From an uncultured Bacteroidales bacterium (GTDB taxonomy: Bacteria; Bacteroidota; Bacteroidia; Bacteroidales; Paludibacteraceae): DNA of 16,929 bases. Below the pieces are notes generated by a model. That model ran no database searches and was not told where the DNA came from. It saw only the letters and a list, made by a program, of their open reading frames with translations. The stretch covers positions 1-16,929 of the forward strand of contig CAKVBV010000054.1 in NCBI GenBank assembly GCA_934725535.1. Reading direction: 5' to 3'. The position numbers were made by a program, and so were the translations under genes. Below, one piece after another: positions 1-7,767 of the stretch; position 1 is the stretch's first letter; the number at the start of each line of letters is the position of its first letter.

Positions 1-36
1 ATAACGCCGATAAACAAAGGCTACAAGAGACTTTTT

Positions 37-99
37 AGGTACAAAAAATGTCTATTACTACCTTACTACCCCTATTTCAGGTACAAGAAATGTCTATTA
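37..99. repeat. Pair of 21-bp direct repeats upstream of the dacB promoter
   Basis: Two near-identical 21-bp copies lie at 37-57 and 79-99. Both begin AGGTACAA and end AAATGTCTATTA, and they differ at one position (A versus G at the ninth base). Their starts are 42 bp apart, close to four helical turns, so both would face the same side of the DNA. A weaker partial match (AGG-C-TACAAGA) starts at 18. They lie 28 bp and more upstream of the -33 element, a plausible place for an activator or repressor site. The regulator is unknown; the repeat is seen, the role is inferred. Confidence 0.6.
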
Positions 100-110
100 G
101 TCCCAAAAAA

Positions 111-164
111 CAGATGAATCATACAATTTGCATAATCAAAATAAAATATGTAACTTTGCAGGCA
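111..164 (+). repeat. 54-bp promoter-bearing repeat, left copy
   Basis: This block matches the reverse complement of 10037-10090 at 52 of 54 positions. The two differences lie near its upstream end (G/A and A/C, before the -33 element). The promoter core, the 20-base spacer and the first bases after the -7 box are identical. Similarity stops abruptly on both sides. It therefore looks like a duplicated or mobile promoter cassette, or a recombination tract, rather than shared ancestry of the neighbouring genes. Confidence 0.85.
127..158 (+). promoter_or_regulatory. Bacteroidetes-type promoter for the dacB-birA-cotH-rfbB operon
   Basis: TTTG at 127-130 and TAACTTTG at 151-158 are separated by exactly 20 bases. 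This matches the Bacteroidetes primary sigma factor consensus (TTTG at -33, TAnnTTTG at -7). Transcription would start near 165, giving a leader of about 30 nt before the dacB ATG. The promoter sits inside a 54-bp block (111-164) repeated in inverted orientation at 10037-10090. Confidence 0.8.
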
Positions 165-194
165 GTTGGAGTGGGGCATATAAGATATGCATAA

Positions 195-1601
195 ATGCCA
201 CTCCATCTTGTTTGTGTTTGTATGTTGAGTTTATTGCTGATATTGTCTGTACTGACCACGCACCCGACTACGCGCGATGCGAATGTGGGTGTGCTGATAT
301 ATGATTACCGGACGGGAGATACGATAGATGCGTACCGTGAAAATTGCGTGATTCCGCCGGCATCGACGATGAAGATATTGACTACTGCCACGGCAGTAGA
401 TATGTTGGGGCGGGAGTTTCGCTTTCAGACTCCCGTTACCTACACGGGGCATATCCAAGATGGTGTGCTATATGGCGACCTGTATATCGAGGGACGTGGC
501 GACCCGACCTTTGGTTCGCGCTATGTGGGTAGCAGGGCGTTCCTCTATAAATGGGTAAGGCAAATGCGTGACGCCGGCATCAAACGTATTACGGGTTCCG
601 TGATTGCCGACGCATCATACTTTGATGCCGACGCACTGAACCCCGCATGGTTGTGGGAAGATGCAGGTAACTATTATGCACCCGGCATATTTGCTTTGTC
701 GTACCTCGACAATACGATGAACATTATACTCCGAAGCGGTCCTGTAGGGAGCATAGCAGAAGTGCTGAACACCACGCCCAACGTGCCGGATATGGAGTTT
801 GAGAACCATATTCGCTGCACCCATATATCCTACGACGGTGCCTTTGTACACGGTGTACCGTATAGCAACCGCAGGTACCTAGTGGGAAGTGTACCATCTA
901 ACAGGCAGACTTTCGGAGTGATGGGCGACCTGCCCAATCCGCCGTTGACGCTGGCACGTGACTTTACGACTATACTGCGCTCAAGCGGAATATATGTAGA
1001 AGGTGAGGCTTCGTATATCAGTGAGGCTCCTGTGGGTGGGGCAATGCGCAACATACTGTTCATAAACGAAAGCGAGGACTTGGCTGCCATTATCGAGCAC
1101 ACCAACCACAAGTCGGACAACCTGTATGCGGAGATGCTGTTCCGCACGTTGGGCGTACGCTATGGCATACCGTGCACCATTCATAACGCATCGGATTTTA
1201 TTCGCGAGTACTGGCGCAACCGTGGCGTGAGCCTGCGTACTGCCAAGATATTGGATGGCTGTGGCTTGGCACCGCAGGACGCAATATCACCCGCACAGTT
1301 CGTACAGATATTGCGGTACATGTACGGTTCGCATGAGCGGGAAGCGTTTGTGGAGTCTCTTCCCCGTAGCGGAGAGAGCGGGACGCTGCAGTCGTTCCTT
1401 GCGGGAACAGCCTTGCACGGGTGCGTATGCGCCAAGAGCGGCACTATCGGTGGTACCAAAAACTATGCAGGATATATCTTTCTGCCTGACGGCAGAGTGT
1501 GGGTATTTGCCGTGATGGTGAACAGTGCCAACGCGAAACCCAAGCAGATACAACGTGTGATAGAACAATACCTGTTGGATGTATATAAGGCAAACAAATA
1601 G
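195..1601 (+). CDS. dacB: D-alanyl-D-alanine carboxypeptidase/endopeptidase, PBP4 (peptidase S13) family
   Basis: Periplasmic serine peptidase that trims the terminal D-Ala of peptidoglycan stem peptides or cuts D-Ala-mDAP cross-links. A hydrophobic signal segment spans residues 4-20. All three penicillin-binding motifs are visible: SxxK as S57-T-M-K60, SxN as S307-D-N309, and KTG as K414-S-G416. The roughly 250 residues between the first two motifs are the long insertion expected of class C PBP4 rather than PBP5-type enzymes, and 468 residues is normal for the family. The usual DGSGL segment reads DGCGLAP (354-360), with Cys replacing Ser at 356. ATG 195 is chosen because it begins directly at the signal sequence, about 30 nt after the predicted transcription start. 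It is first in an operon; its end overlaps birA by 23 nt. Family assignment is firm; the exact balance of activities is inferred. Confidence 0.93.
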   Translation: MPLHLVCVCMLSLLLILSVLTTHPTTRDANVGVLIYDYRTGDTIDAYRENCVIPPASTMKILTTATAVDMLGREFRFQTPVTYTGHIQDGVLYGDLYIEGRGDPTFGSRYVGSRAFLYKWVRQMRDAGIKRITGSVIADASYFDADALNPAWLWEDAGNYYAPGIFALSYLDNTMNIILRSGPVGSIAEVLNTTPNVPDMEFENHIRCTHISYDGAFVHGVPYSNRRYLVGSVPSNRQTFGVMGDLPNPPLTLARDFTTILRSSGIYVEGEASYISEAPVGGAMRNILFINESEDLAAIIEHTNHKSDNLYAEMLFRTLGVRYGIPCTIHNASDFIREYWRNRGVSLRTAKILDGCGLAPQDAISPAQFVQILRYMYGSHEREAFVESLPRSGESGTLQSFLAGTALHGCVCAKSGTIGGTKNYAGYIFLPDGRVWVFAVMVNSANAKPKQIQRVIEQYLLDVYKANK

Positions 1602-2340
1602 TACTTCAACGCTGTTGCGGGAGCAATACTCGGACACGTTGCCCAACCTTTACACCATTCGGACGGACTACCAGTCGGCAGGTCGCGGGCAGGCAGGCAA
1701 CAGTTGGGAGAGTGAGGACGGCAAGAACTTGCTGTTCTCCAGTCTGTTGCGGTGCAGTGTATCGGCAAGTGAGCAGTTCTATCTGACCATGCTGGTATCA
1801 GTGGCAATGGTGGATATGCTGGCGCAATACTTGCCCAAAGAGGGGCTGCGTATCAAATGGCCGAATGACATCTATTATGGCGACAGGAAACTGTCAGGCA
1901 TATTGGTGGAGAACACCTTGATGGGAGGGCGTGTAGCCTATTCTATTGTCGGCATAGGACTGAATGTAAATCAGCAGGAGTTTCACAGCAAAGCACCTAA
2001 TCCTGTCTCTATGCAGCAGATAACAGGGCAGGAATATGATGTACAAATGCTGTTGGAAGACTATCTGAAGGTGTTGGAATACCGGATGAATGTACCATCG
2101 CAAGTGCTGAAAGCGGCATATATGGGGCATTTGTATCGTAGAGTAGGGTGGTATCCTTATGTGGAACGCGAGGTCAGTGTGGCTCCCACAGTCATTGCCC
2201 ATGCTGATGACCCGTTGGTGCACCCCTTTCTTGCCGAGTTTGTGAGCATTACACCTAACGGAGAGTTGGTACTCCGCACGAAACAGGGAGATATGAAAAC
2301 GTATCATTTCAAACAAATACGATATATTATTGACTTATGA
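1579..2340 (+). CDS. birA: Biotin--[acetyl-CoA-carboxylase] ligase
   Basis: Cytoplasmic ligase that forms biotinyl-5'-AMP and transfers biotin to the lysine of biotin carboxyl carrier proteins. The family motifs appear in order: the N-terminal STS/L segment (residues 8-12), the biotinyl-AMP loop GRGQAGNSW (35-42), KWPND (93-97) and KLSGILVE (104-111). The short C-terminal domain follows. There is no N-terminal winged helix, so this is the monofunctional type without repressor activity. At 253 residues it is the usual length for Bacteroidetes. The start lies inside the end of dacB (23-nt overlap). No other in-frame ATG keeps the N-terminal motif, so translational coupling is likely. Its TGA overlaps the ATG of the next gene (ATGA). 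Confidence 0.93.
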   Translation: MYIRQTNSTSTLLREQYSDTLPNLYTIRTDYQSAGRGQAGNSWESEDGKNLLFSSLLRCSVSASEQFYLTMLVSVAMVDMLAQYLPKEGLRIKWPNDIYYGDRKLSGILVENTLMGGRVAYSIVGIGLNVNQQEFHSKAPNPVSMQQITGQEYDVQMLLEDYLKVLEYRMNVPSQVLKAAYMGHLYRRVGWYPYVEREVSVAPTVIAHADDPLVHPFLAEFVSITPNGELVLRTKQGDMKTYHFKQIRYIIDL

Positions 2341-3824
2341 AACGCTTGACACTTGGTATTTTGCTTGTTTCTCTTATCAGTCTTGCTTCCTATGCACAAC
2401 AGGTGATGTATGTATGGGAGGGTGGACAACGCACACCTTTCAGCATTGAAAGTGTGGATAGCATCACATTCGTTGATACTACTGCAACCGTTGTCACACG
2501 TCCTGATGATACCAAACGTAACCTGACCTATCTGTTTGATATCGAATCCGTGCCTGAAGTATGTATCACGCTTACCGCACGCGATTGGAATACGTACCTT
2601 GGTAATTTTGACAAGTGGGAGCACAATGGGCTGTATGTGCCGGCACAATTCACTTTCTCCAAAGACGGATTCACATACCACCGCGATAGTGTAGGGCTGC
2701 GTCCTCGGGGAAATACCTCACGCCGCCGCCCTGAAGGGAATAATGGTGATATGCACCACGACGGAGCACAGTGGCATCATGCCCATTTCGGGGTGAAGTT
2801 TACGGAATATACTACAGGTGAACGCTTCTTCGGGTGCGACAGACTGATACTGAAATGGCACAAAGATGACGCTGCTTATTGCCGCGAGATATTCTGCTAT
2901 GACCTGTTTCACCGCTTTGGGGTGTGGTCTGCACCGCATGCATCCTACTGCCGTTTCTCTATACGTATCGAGGGGGATGCCAAGCCTGTATATATGGGTG
3001 TTTATGAACTGATAGAAAACCCTCGTAAGGGTTGGCTGGATGATCGTCTCAAGGAAGGCTATATCCCTGACAAGAAGGGGAATATGTGGAAGGCATCATG
3101 GGGGGCAGACCTCAGTAATGCAGATACTGCCCGCATGGGAATATCCGATGATTACGGGTTGGTAAACCCTGTATATGACCTGAAAACCAATAAGACCAAA
3201 CTGACATCAGCACAATTGGAACTGCGTGATTTCATCCAAGAGATGACCGTATTGCCTTCAGGTAGTGATACGTTGAAGAACTGGTTGTTGCAGCACGTGG
3301 ATATTGACCTCTTCCTTCGTGCCTACGCAGTGAATGTGATGGTGGGTATGTGGGACGACTATTGGTGCAACCAAAACAACTACCTCTTTTACTTTGACTC
3401 CAAGCACCGCTTCTATTTTATTCCTTTCGACTATGACAACACATTAGGCACAGGGACCAATGACTTTGGCAATCCGGGTACAAAGGATATGCTCAACTGG
3501 GGTAGCCGCGGCGGAGACCGCATACTAATGCGCAAAGTGCTGTCCATAAAGGAGTTTGAAGACACCTACAAACAATACATCAAGACCATTGCCACCGACC
3601 CTAACTTGATGCAACCCGCCGCAGCCAAGCAGCGTATCAGGCACTTCCAGTCGCTGGTTCGTGATTACATCAGCAATGACACAGGCGAGGATATGACTAT
3701 CATCGACAAGCCTGCATCGTGGGGCAGTTTCGGCAACTACCGCTTGCTTAGTGGCAGTGTGGGAGATGGTCAGTCGAAGGAGACTAACTACTTTGATACA
3801 AAAGTAAACGCAATAAACTGGTAA
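2337..3824 (+). CDS. Secreted CotH kinase-family protein
   Basis: The protein has a signal peptide (residues 1-20, cleavage likely after SYA before QQ). A short Bacteroidetes-type N-terminal motif ending in SVDSITF (39-45) follows, then a CotH domain to the C terminus. CotH hallmarks visible are RPRGN (122-126), FGVKF with a candidate ATP-contacting Lys (K154), the MGVYELIE strand (220-227), a D/N-rich helix with WCNQNNYLFYF (343-353) and the metal-binding-like FDYDNTLG (364-371). CotH proteins are atypical kinase-fold enzymes. Bacillus CotH phosphorylates spore coat proteins, but the substrates of the many Bacteroidetes secreted members are unknown. The start overlaps the birA stop by four bases, and rfbB begins 22 bp after its end. 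Family is confident; kinase activity and target are inferred. Confidence 0.88.
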   Translation: MKRLTLGILLVSLISLASYAQQVMYVWEGGQRTPFSIESVDSITFVDTTATVVTRPDDTKRNLTYLFDIESVPEVCITLTARDWNTYLGNFDKWEHNGLYVPAQFTFSKDGFTYHRDSVGLRPRGNTSRRRPEGNNGDMHHDGAQWHHAHFGVKFTEYTTGERFFGCDRLILKWHKDDAAYCREIFCYDLFHRFGVWSAPHASYCRFSIRIEGDAKPVYMGVYELIENPRKGWLDDRLKEGYIPDKKGNMWKASWGADLSNADTARMGISDDYGLVNPVYDLKTNKTKLTSAQLELRDFIQEMTVLPSGSDTLKNWLLQHVDIDLFLRAYAVNVMVGMWDDYWCNQNNYLFYFDSKHRFYFIPFDYDNTLGTGTNDFGNPGTKDMLNWGSRGGDRILMRKVLSIKEFEDTYKQYIKTIATDPNLMQPAAAKQRIRHFQSLVRDYISNDTGEDMTIIDKPASWGSFGNYRLLSGSVGDGQSKETNYFDTKVNAINW

Positions 3825-3846
3825 AAAAACTTATACATAATCCAAT

Positions 3847-4977
3847 ATGAACACCATTATTATCACAGGCGGTGCCGGCTTTATCGGCAGCCACGTAGTT
3901 CGATTATTTGTGAACAAGTACCCCGAGTATCGCATTATCAATGTGGATAAACTGACGTACGCGGGCAATCTGGCTAACCTTAAGGACATAGAGGACAAGC
4001 CTAATTACCGCTTTGTAAAAGCCGACATCTGCGATTTTGACACTATCTATGCCCTTATGCAGGAGGAACACGTAACGGGTGTTATTCACTTGGCAGCAGA
4101 GAGCCATGTGGACCGCTCTATCAAAGACCCGTTTACCTTTGCCAAGACCAATGTACTCGGTACATTGTCCATGCTTCAGGCGGCTAAACTCTACTGGGAG
4201 TCGCTACCGGAGAAGTATGAGGGGAAGCGTTTCTACCATATCTCTACCGACGAGGTGTACGGAGCATTGCAACTCACACACCCCGAGGGACTTCCGTCAC
4301 CGTTTAGCACCAAGGCTTCGTCCATTGACCATGCCACCTACGGGGAGGAGTTCTTCACCGAGACCACCAAGTACAACCCGCACAGCCCCTATTCGGCATC
4401 CAAGGCATCGTCCGACCACTTCGTGCGTGCATTCCACGACACCTACGGTATGCCGACGATAGTAACCAACTGCTCCAACAACTACGGTCCGTATCAGTTC
4501 CCCGAAAAACTGATTCCGCTCTTTATCAACAATATACGTCATCGTAAGCCGCTGCCTGTATATGGCAAGGGTGAGAACGTGCGCGACTGGCTGTATGTAG
4601 AAGACCATGCCCGTGCCATTGACTTGATATTCCACAAAGGTACTATTGCCGACACCTATAATATCGGTGGCTTCAACGAGTGGAAGAACATTGACATTAT
4701 CAAGGTGGTTATCAATACCGTGGACCGTCTGCTCGGGCGCAAGGAGGGGGAGGATATGGACCTTATCACCTTCGTCACCGACCGTGCAGGACATGATATG
4801 CGCTATGCCATTGACTCCCGCAAGTTGCAGCGTGAATTGGGTTGGGAACCGTCATTGCAGTTTGAAGAGGGTATTGAGAAGACCGTCCGTTGGTACTTGG
4901 ACAACCAAGAGTGGATGGACAACATCACCTCGGGCGAGTACGAGAAGTACTACGAATCGATGTACGCCAACCGATAG
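3847..4977 (+). CDS. rfbB: dTDP-glucose 4,6-dehydratase
   Basis: NAD-dependent extended SDR enzyme converting dTDP-D-glucose to dTDP-4-keto-6-deoxy-D-glucose, the second step of dTDP-L-rhamnose and related deoxysugar synthesis, in the cytoplasm. The nucleotide-binding motif GGAGFIGSH is at residues 8-16. The catalytic segment STDEVYG is at 133-139 (Thr, Asp and Glu of the active site). YSASK (182-186) carries the catalytic Tyr and Lys. The 376 residues and the extended loop before YSASK match Bacteroides homologues. No rfbA, rfbC or rfbD is present in the window, so the other rhamnose genes must lie elsewhere, or the product feeds another deoxysugar. It is probably the last gene of the operon; an 11-bp repeat array begins eight bases after its stop. 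The ATG has an A/T-rich leader without a strong Shine-Dalgarno site. Confidence 0.96.
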   Translation: MNTIIITGGAGFIGSHVVRLFVNKYPEYRIINVDKLTYAGNLANLKDIEDKPNYRFVKADICDFDTIYALMQEEHVTGVIHLAAESHVDRSIKDPFTFAKTNVLGTLSMLQAAKLYWESLPEKYEGKRFYHISTDEVYGALQLTHPEGLPSPFSTKASSIDHATYGEEFFTETTKYNPHSPYSASKASSDHFVRAFHDTYGMPTIVTNCSNNYGPYQFPEKLIPLFINNIRHRKPLPVYGKGENVRDWLYVEDHARAIDLIFHKGTIADTYNIGGFNEWKNIDIIKVVINTVDRLLGRKEGEDMDLITFVTDRAGHDMRYAIDSRKLQRELGWEPSLQFEEGIEKTVRWYLDNQEWMDNITSGEYEKYYESMYANR

Positions 4978-4984
4978 ACGCTTA

Positions 4985-5028
4985 CTATCCACCCGCTATC
5001 CACTCGTTATCCTCCCGTTATCCTCCCG
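4985..5028. repeat. 11-bp tandem repeat array, four units
   Basis: Four contiguous 11-bp units: CTATCCACCCG (4985-4995), CTATCCACTCG (4996-5006), TTATCCTCCCG (5007-5017) and an identical TTATCCTCCCG (5018-5028). The array lies in the 131-bp gap between rfbB and the TPM gene, immediately after the rfbB stop. The same unit type recurs at 10110-10142. There are no spacers between units, so this is a minisatellite-like tract and not a CRISPR array. Function unknown. Confidence 0.85.
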
Positions 5029-5108
5029 TAGAATGCCTTTTCTGTTTTCGGTGGAAAATGAGCGGAAACGGGACCGATAAGAAGATAACAATAACCCCAT
5101 TTGAAAAG

Positions 5109-6041
5109 ATGAAACGCCTATATGGAACGTTAGTGCTGTTGTGGTTGGTATTGGCAGTTTATGCTGCCGGATATACGCCGCAGGCCGTCCCTAATCCCAA
5201 ACATAGCGGACAAGAGAACTATGTATGCAATCCGAATGGCATCATAACACAAGACGATGTGCAATATCTGAACCGGTGCGCTGCCGAATTGGAGACAAGT
5301 ACAGGTGTGGAGTTGTGCGTGGTAGCGATAGATAATATCGGTGAGTATGATGCGTTTGATTTCAGTTATGAGTTGTTTCAACGCTGGGGAATAGGGAAAG
5401 AGGGAAAGAATACCGGTGTGCTGCTGATTCTTGTGCTTGACTCGCGCGACATACGTATCATGACAGGCGGCGGGATTGAAGGAGTGTTGACAGACGCAGT
5501 GTGTCATCGTATTATTTATGACGATATGATGCCGGCATTGAAAGAAGGGGACTATTCCGGCGGATTGTGCATAGGTGCGTTGCGGATATATGAGTTATGC
5601 ACCCACGGAGAGGCTCCTGAGGAACTGCGCAATGCATCATCAGTAACCAATCGCTACGGGTATGCAGAGAATGACAGCGCATCGGACGGGTGGGGTATAA
5701 TACTGGCAGTATCGTTGGGCGTATGTCTGCTGTGTGTGGCGTTGCCATTGTGGATAGAGCGTCATCGCAGATGCCCCAAATGCGGCAAACGCACAATGAG
5801 CAAGACCTCGTCGAAAGTGGTTTCTGCCGCCACTTACCGCCAGTCGGGTATAGGCATTAACATCTATCGTTGTCGTCATTGCGGCAATGTGATGGAAAAG
5901 ACGTTTGTTATTCCCAAGAAGACACGCACTTATATGACCCGCGGAGGGAATATGGGTGGCGGTTTCGGTGGCGGTGGCTTCTCAGGAGGAAGTTTTGGTG
6001 GGGGAAGTACGTTTGGCGGCGGTGCCGGTGGAAGATTTTAG
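5109..6041 (+). CDS. TPM-domain membrane protein with zinc ribbon and glycine-rich tail (YgcG-like)
   Basis: An N-terminal hydrophobic signal or anchor (residues 4-20) is followed by a TPM domain of about 45-175. This contains the family-like stretch GVLLILVLDSRDIRIMTGGG (103-122) and is predicted to face the periplasm. A transmembrane helix (195-215) comes next. Then comes a cytoplasmic-type zinc ribbon with C222-x2-C225 and C255-x2-C258. The tail (279-310) is Gly/Ser/Phe-rich. This order is typical of YgcG-like proteins, which often sit beside lemA as here (30 bp upstream of it). Their biochemical role is not settled; envelope stress or membrane protein turnover has been suggested for TPM proteins. 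An upstream ATG at 5058 is in frame, but 5109 is preferred because it begins directly at the signal sequence. Confidence 0.88.
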   Translation: MKRLYGTLVLLWLVLAVYAAGYTPQAVPNPKHSGQENYVCNPNGIITQDDVQYLNRCAAELETSTGVELCVVAIDNIGEYDAFDFSYELFQRWGIGKEGKNTGVLLILVLDSRDIRIMTGGGIEGVLTDAVCHRIIYDDMMPALKEGDYSGGLCIGALRIYELCTHGEAPEELRNASSVTNRYGYAENDSASDGWGIILAVSLGVCLLCVALPLWIERHRRCPKCGKRTMSKTSSKVVSAATYRQSGIGINIYRCRHCGNVMEKTFVIPKKTRTYMTRGGNMGGGFGGGGFSGGSFGGGSTFGGGAGGRF

Positions 6042-6071
6042 TGGAATAATCATTAATAACAGGTAAGAAAT

Positions 6072-6659
6072 ATGAAGAAAGCATTACCATGGATTGTGGT
6101 ACTTGGTGTACTGGCAATCATTGTTCTGTGGGGCGTGGGTCGCTATAATGCGATGGTGTCCGCAGAAGAGAACGTAGAGACCGCATGGTCGCAAGTAGAG
6201 AATCAGTATCAACGTCGTAGCGACCTGATACCCAACCTTGTGGAGACTGTGAAAGGTTATGCTGCCCATGAGAGTGAGACGCTGGAGGGCGTGATGGCTG
6301 CTCGTGCACGTGCTACACAAGTAGTGATAGACCCCGCTAATGCTACGGCGGAACAGTTGACGGCTTATCAGAATGCGCAAGGCGAACTGACGCAGGCTTT
6401 GGGACGATTGCTGGCTGTGGCAGAGAACTACCCCAACTTGAAAGCCAATGAGAATTTCCTGTCATTGCAATCACAATTGGAAGGCACAGAGAACCGTATT
6501 GCAGTAGCACGTAACAATTTCAATGAAGTGGCGCGTGCTTACAACACATTGATTCGCCGTTTCCCGACCAATATCATCGCAAGTATGTTCGGGTTTGACA
6601 AGAAACCTTACTTTGAAGCACAGGCAGGTGCCGAAGTGGCTCCCCAAGTGAAATTCTAA
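6072..6659 (+). CDS. lemA: LemA family protein
   Basis: A 195-residue protein with one N-terminal membrane helix (about residues 5-23), followed by an all-helical, coiled-coil-rich LemA domain. The signature AWSQVENQYQRRSDLIPNLV (38-57), then the segment around ETVKGYAAHE, is the conserved helix of the family. The middle of the protein has the usual AENYPNLKANENFLSLQSQL (116-135). The topology is consistent with a short inside segment and a helical bundle outside the membrane. It lies 30 bp downstream of the TPM gene, a pairing common in many bacteria that suggests a joint function, though none is established. A strong bidirectional terminator starts 17 bp after its stop. Confidence 0.95.
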   Translation: MKKALPWIVVLGVLAIIVLWGVGRYNAMVSAEENVETAWSQVENQYQRRSDLIPNLVETVKGYAAHESETLEGVMAARARATQVVIDPANATAEQLTAYQNAQGELTQALGRLLAVAENYPNLKANENFLSLQSQLEGTENRIAVARNNFNEVARAYNTLIRRFPTNIIASMFGFDKKPYFEAQAGAEVAPQVKF

Positions 6660-6676
6660 AAGGGTTGTAGAGACTT

Positions 6677-6723
6677 AAAGCCCCATACTATGTAGTCTTT
6701 TGAATACAATAGTATGGGGCTTT
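6677..6723. terminator. Bidirectional rho-independent terminator between lemA and holA
   Basis: A perfect 15-bp inverted repeat has arms at 6677-6691 (AAAGCCCCATACTAT) and 6709-6723, around a 17-nt loop that can form three more pairs. The arms begin with AAA and end with TTT, with further T's after 6723. The structure therefore works as a terminator on both strands for the converging lemA and holA transcripts. The holA stop codon is at 6727-6729, just past the stem. Confidence 0.92.
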
Positions 6724-6726
6724 TAT

Positions 6727-7767
6727 TTAGTGTAGTATCTTGTATATCAGTTCCTTCCATAGGTCTTCATCCTTGGCGGAAGGGTTGTTGATGCCTTTCA
6801 GCCTTGCATCTGTATCACGGAAATAACCGATGATAGCAAATGTCTTGCCTGCCGAATACCTCCTTGCTGCTGCCGCAAAGTCTTTTGCAAAGAACGGTGA
6901 CACACCCAAGGCTGATGCCACTGCACGTTCACTCTTGTCGGGTAGATAGTGGTATATCATCAGGTTAGCAAAGAAACCGTACAGGATACCCAATTCCTTT
7001 ACCATAGGGTGCTCTTTGGACGTGGCAAAGTACTGTGTGATACGGCTGGCTTTCACCACATCGCCTTTGATGAGCGCGTCTTGCAACTCAAAGATATTGA
7101 AGTCCTTGGATATTCCTATATTCCTTTCCACAAGGGCGGCGTCTATCACCCGTACCCCTTCGGGACGTCCGTCAATCAGTTTCTGAAGAGCACCCACAAT
7201 CTGTGTGAGGTCAGTCCCTATGCTGTCTGCCAGTATCTTGGTCACACGCTCATCTATCTGCACACCGTCACCATGGGCACGCAATTCCTCATTCTTTTGC
7301 GTCACATAGTCACGTATCCACTTCTCCACTTGGTAGTCACGCAGACGATCTGACTGCATCATCACTCCGCCATACTTTTCCCAATTCTTGAAGAGTGTCA
7401 GACGCTTGTCGGGCGTACCGTATTTGTAGCAGAACACAAGGATAGTCGAGGGTTGCGGGTGCTCCATATACAACCCCAATGCCTCCCATTTCTTAATCTG
7501 TTGCGCCTCCTTCACGATGATGACCTTATACCCTCCCATCATGGCAAAACCGCGTGCCGCACTCACCACAGGTGCCACATCTGCCCCTGCAAGGTCCTTG
7601 CCATAGAGGATAGTCTGGTCAAACTCTCGGGCCATCTCATCCAGCACATGCGTCTCAATATAGTCCGACACCTTATTTATATAATAAGGCTCCTCACCGC
7701 ACAGCATATAAGCAGGTGCATACTGCCCCTTGCGGAGCCCGACCATCACTTCTTCGTACTTTGCCAT
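6727..7767 (-). CDS. holA: DNA polymerase III subunit delta
   Basis: Clamp-loader subunit that binds and opens the beta sliding clamp in the replisome. The 346-residue protein shows the Bacteroidetes HolA pattern: an N-terminal segment YAPAYMLCGEEPYYINKVSD that replaces a functional P-loop, then GGYKVIIVKEAQQIKKW. A middle stretch PSTILVFCYKYGTPDKRLTLF follows. The helical C-terminal collar has DFNIFELQDALIKGD and ends with ELIYKILH. The start chosen is ATG 7767, which shares its A with the TGA of the upstream gene (TGATG) and has GGAAG just upstream. An extension to 7776 would need a TTG codon and adds only three residues. It is last in the four-gene minus-strand operon and reads into the shared terminator. 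Confidence 0.94.
   Translation of the reverse strand: MAKYEEVMVGLRKGQYAPAYMLCGEEPYYINKVSDYIETHVLDEMAREFDQTILYGKDLAGADVAPVVSAARGFAMMGGYKVIIVKEAQQIKKWEALGLYMEHPQPSTILVFCYKYGTPDKRLTLFKNWEKYGGVMMQSDRLRDYQVEKWIRDYVTQKNEELRAHGDGVQIDERVTKILADSIGTDLTQIVGALQKLIDGRPEGVRVIDAALVERNIGISKDFNIFELQDALIKGDVVKASRITQYFATSKEHPMVKELGILYGFFANLMIYHYLPDKSERAVASALGVSPFFAKDFAAAARRYSAGKTFAIIGYFRDTDARLKGINNPSAKDEDLWKELIYKILH

Noticed and set aside
1..194. Possible coding sequence or RNA gene at the left edge
   Set aside because: No open frame of useful length, tRNA-like fold or family match is visible. The region is explained by the direct repeats and the promoter.
4985..5028. Regular repeats considered as a CRISPR array
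   Set aside because: Units are 11 bp, directly contiguous and without unique spacers, and no cas genes are present. They are simple tandem repeats.
4890..5108. N-terminal extension of the TPM protein overlapping rfbB
   Set aside because: The extended frame runs through the end of rfbB and the 11-bp repeats. The signal sequence begins at ATG 5109.
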